Shown: piece after piece, positions 34,144 to 35,000 of the stretch | Numbering within the stretch: position 1 is the stretch's first letter | How the letters are laid out: the number at the start of each line of letters is the position of its first letter | The notes under the pieces: model-generated | What the model was told of the DNA's origin: nothing | The model's database searches: none | What the model saw: only the letters and a program-made list of their open reading frames with translations | Source of the DNA: Hormiphora californensis | Taxonomy: Eukaryota; Ctenophora; Tentaculata; Cydippida; Pleurobrachiidae | NCBI GenBank assembly: GCA_020137815.1 | Contig: CM035357.1 | Location: forward strand, 1,489,520-1,524,519 | Length of the DNA stretch: 35,000 nt | Direction: 5' to 3' | Made by a program: the position numbers and the translations under genes

Positions 34144-35000
34144 CAGGAACAATGGAACTAGGAGCCAGGAACAATGGAACTAGGAGCCAGGAACAATGGA
34201 ACTAGGAGCCAGGAACAATGGAACTAGGAGCCAGGAACAATGGAACTGGGAGCCAGGAACAATGGAACTAGGAGCCAGTAACAATGGGACTAGGAGCCAG
34301 GAACAATGGAACTAGGAACCAGGAACAAAGGAACTAGGAACCAGGAACAATGGAACTAGGAACCAGGAACAATGGAACTAGGAGCCAGGAACAATGGAAC
34401 TAGGAGCCAGGAACAATGGAACTAGGAGCCAGGAACAATGGAACTAGGAGCCAGGAACAATGGAACTAGGAGCCAGGAACAATGGCACTAGGAGCCAGGA
34501 ACAATGGAACTAGGAGCCAGGAACAATGGAACTAGGAGCCAGGAACAATGGAACTGAGAGCCAGAAACAATGGAACTAGGAGCCAGGAACAATGGAACTA
34601 GGAGCCAGGAACAATGGAACTAGGAGCCAGGAACATTGGAACTAGGAGCCAGGAACAATGGCACTAGGAGCCAGGAACAATGGAACTAGGAGCCAGGAAC
34701 AATGGAACTAGGAGCCAGGAACAATGGAACTAGGAGCCAGGAACAATGGAACTAGGAGCCAGGAACAATGGAACTAGGAGCCAGGAACAATGGAACTAGG
34801 AGCCAGGAACAATGGAACTAGGAGCCAGGAACAATGGAACTAGGAGCCAGGAACAATGGTACTAGGAGCCAGGAACAATGGAACTAGGAGCCAGGAACAA
34901 TGGAACTAGGAGCCAGGAACAATGGAACTAGGAGCCAGGAACAATGGAACTAGGAGCTAGGAACAATGGAACTGGGAGCCAGGAACAATGGAACTAGGAG
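34144..35000. repeat. 22-bp minisatellite running off the window end
   Basis: About 39 head-to-tail copies of a 22-bp unit (GAACAATGGAACTAGGAGCC plus AG) with scattered point changes, such as GGCACTAGG, GGAACTGGG and AGGAACC. The period is not a multiple of three, and frames are closed by TAG. It continues past 35000. Confidence 0.97.

Overview
Eukaryotic, non-vertebrate metazoan DNA. The evidence is short multi-exon genes with GT-AG introns of about 100-1,200 bp, a class II histone deacetylase, C2H2 zinc fingers, Sushi domains, many miniature inverted-repeat transposons and a very large satellite array. A marine invertebrate, possibly a sponge, fits the compact introns and the secreted-protein architecture, but that is inference. 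Nothing here looks prokaryotic: there are no operons, rRNA, tRNA or CRISPR.

Layout. (1) 1-3949, + strand: the 3' part of a class II HDAC gene. By splice phase it continues in one frame into six C2H2 zinc fingers, so the last ten visible exons encode a 487-residue HDAC-zinc-finger fusion. (2) 3950-4240: intergenic, with two inverted half-units of the neighbouring satellite. (3) About 4240-26515: about 22 kb of a 33-bp satellite, broken by a 1.48-kb fold-back transposon with a 9-bp target duplication (5356-6836), a short retroposon-like tail (7192-7323), a GC-rich insert (about 11613-11744) and an 832-bp GC-rich fold-back element (19152-19983). From 10.9 to 17.4 kb the array becomes progressively corrupted by indels and ends in a 295-base G run next to a 287-base T run. 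This is almost certainly unpolished or artefactual assembly. (4) 26657-26778: a GA microsatellite. (5) 26820-34021, + strand: a 15-exon gene for a secreted protein of about 979 residues, with a signal peptide, several degenerate copies of a domain ending in an FYR-like motif, two Sushi domains and a possible C-terminal EGF-like tail. Its introns hold many MITEs and palindromes. (6) 34144-35000: a 22-bp minisatellite running off the window.

The two genes have no evident functional link; the satellite separates the 3' end of one from the 5' end of the other. The long ORFs of the array (up to 1,048 codons) come from the 33-bp period being a multiple of three and are not genes. The most notable items are the HDAC-zinc-finger fusion, the fold-back elements inserted at the same phase of the satellite, the paired hAT-like MITEs with intact 8-bp target duplications, and a tandemly duplicated exon end plus splice donor in the secreted-protein gene.
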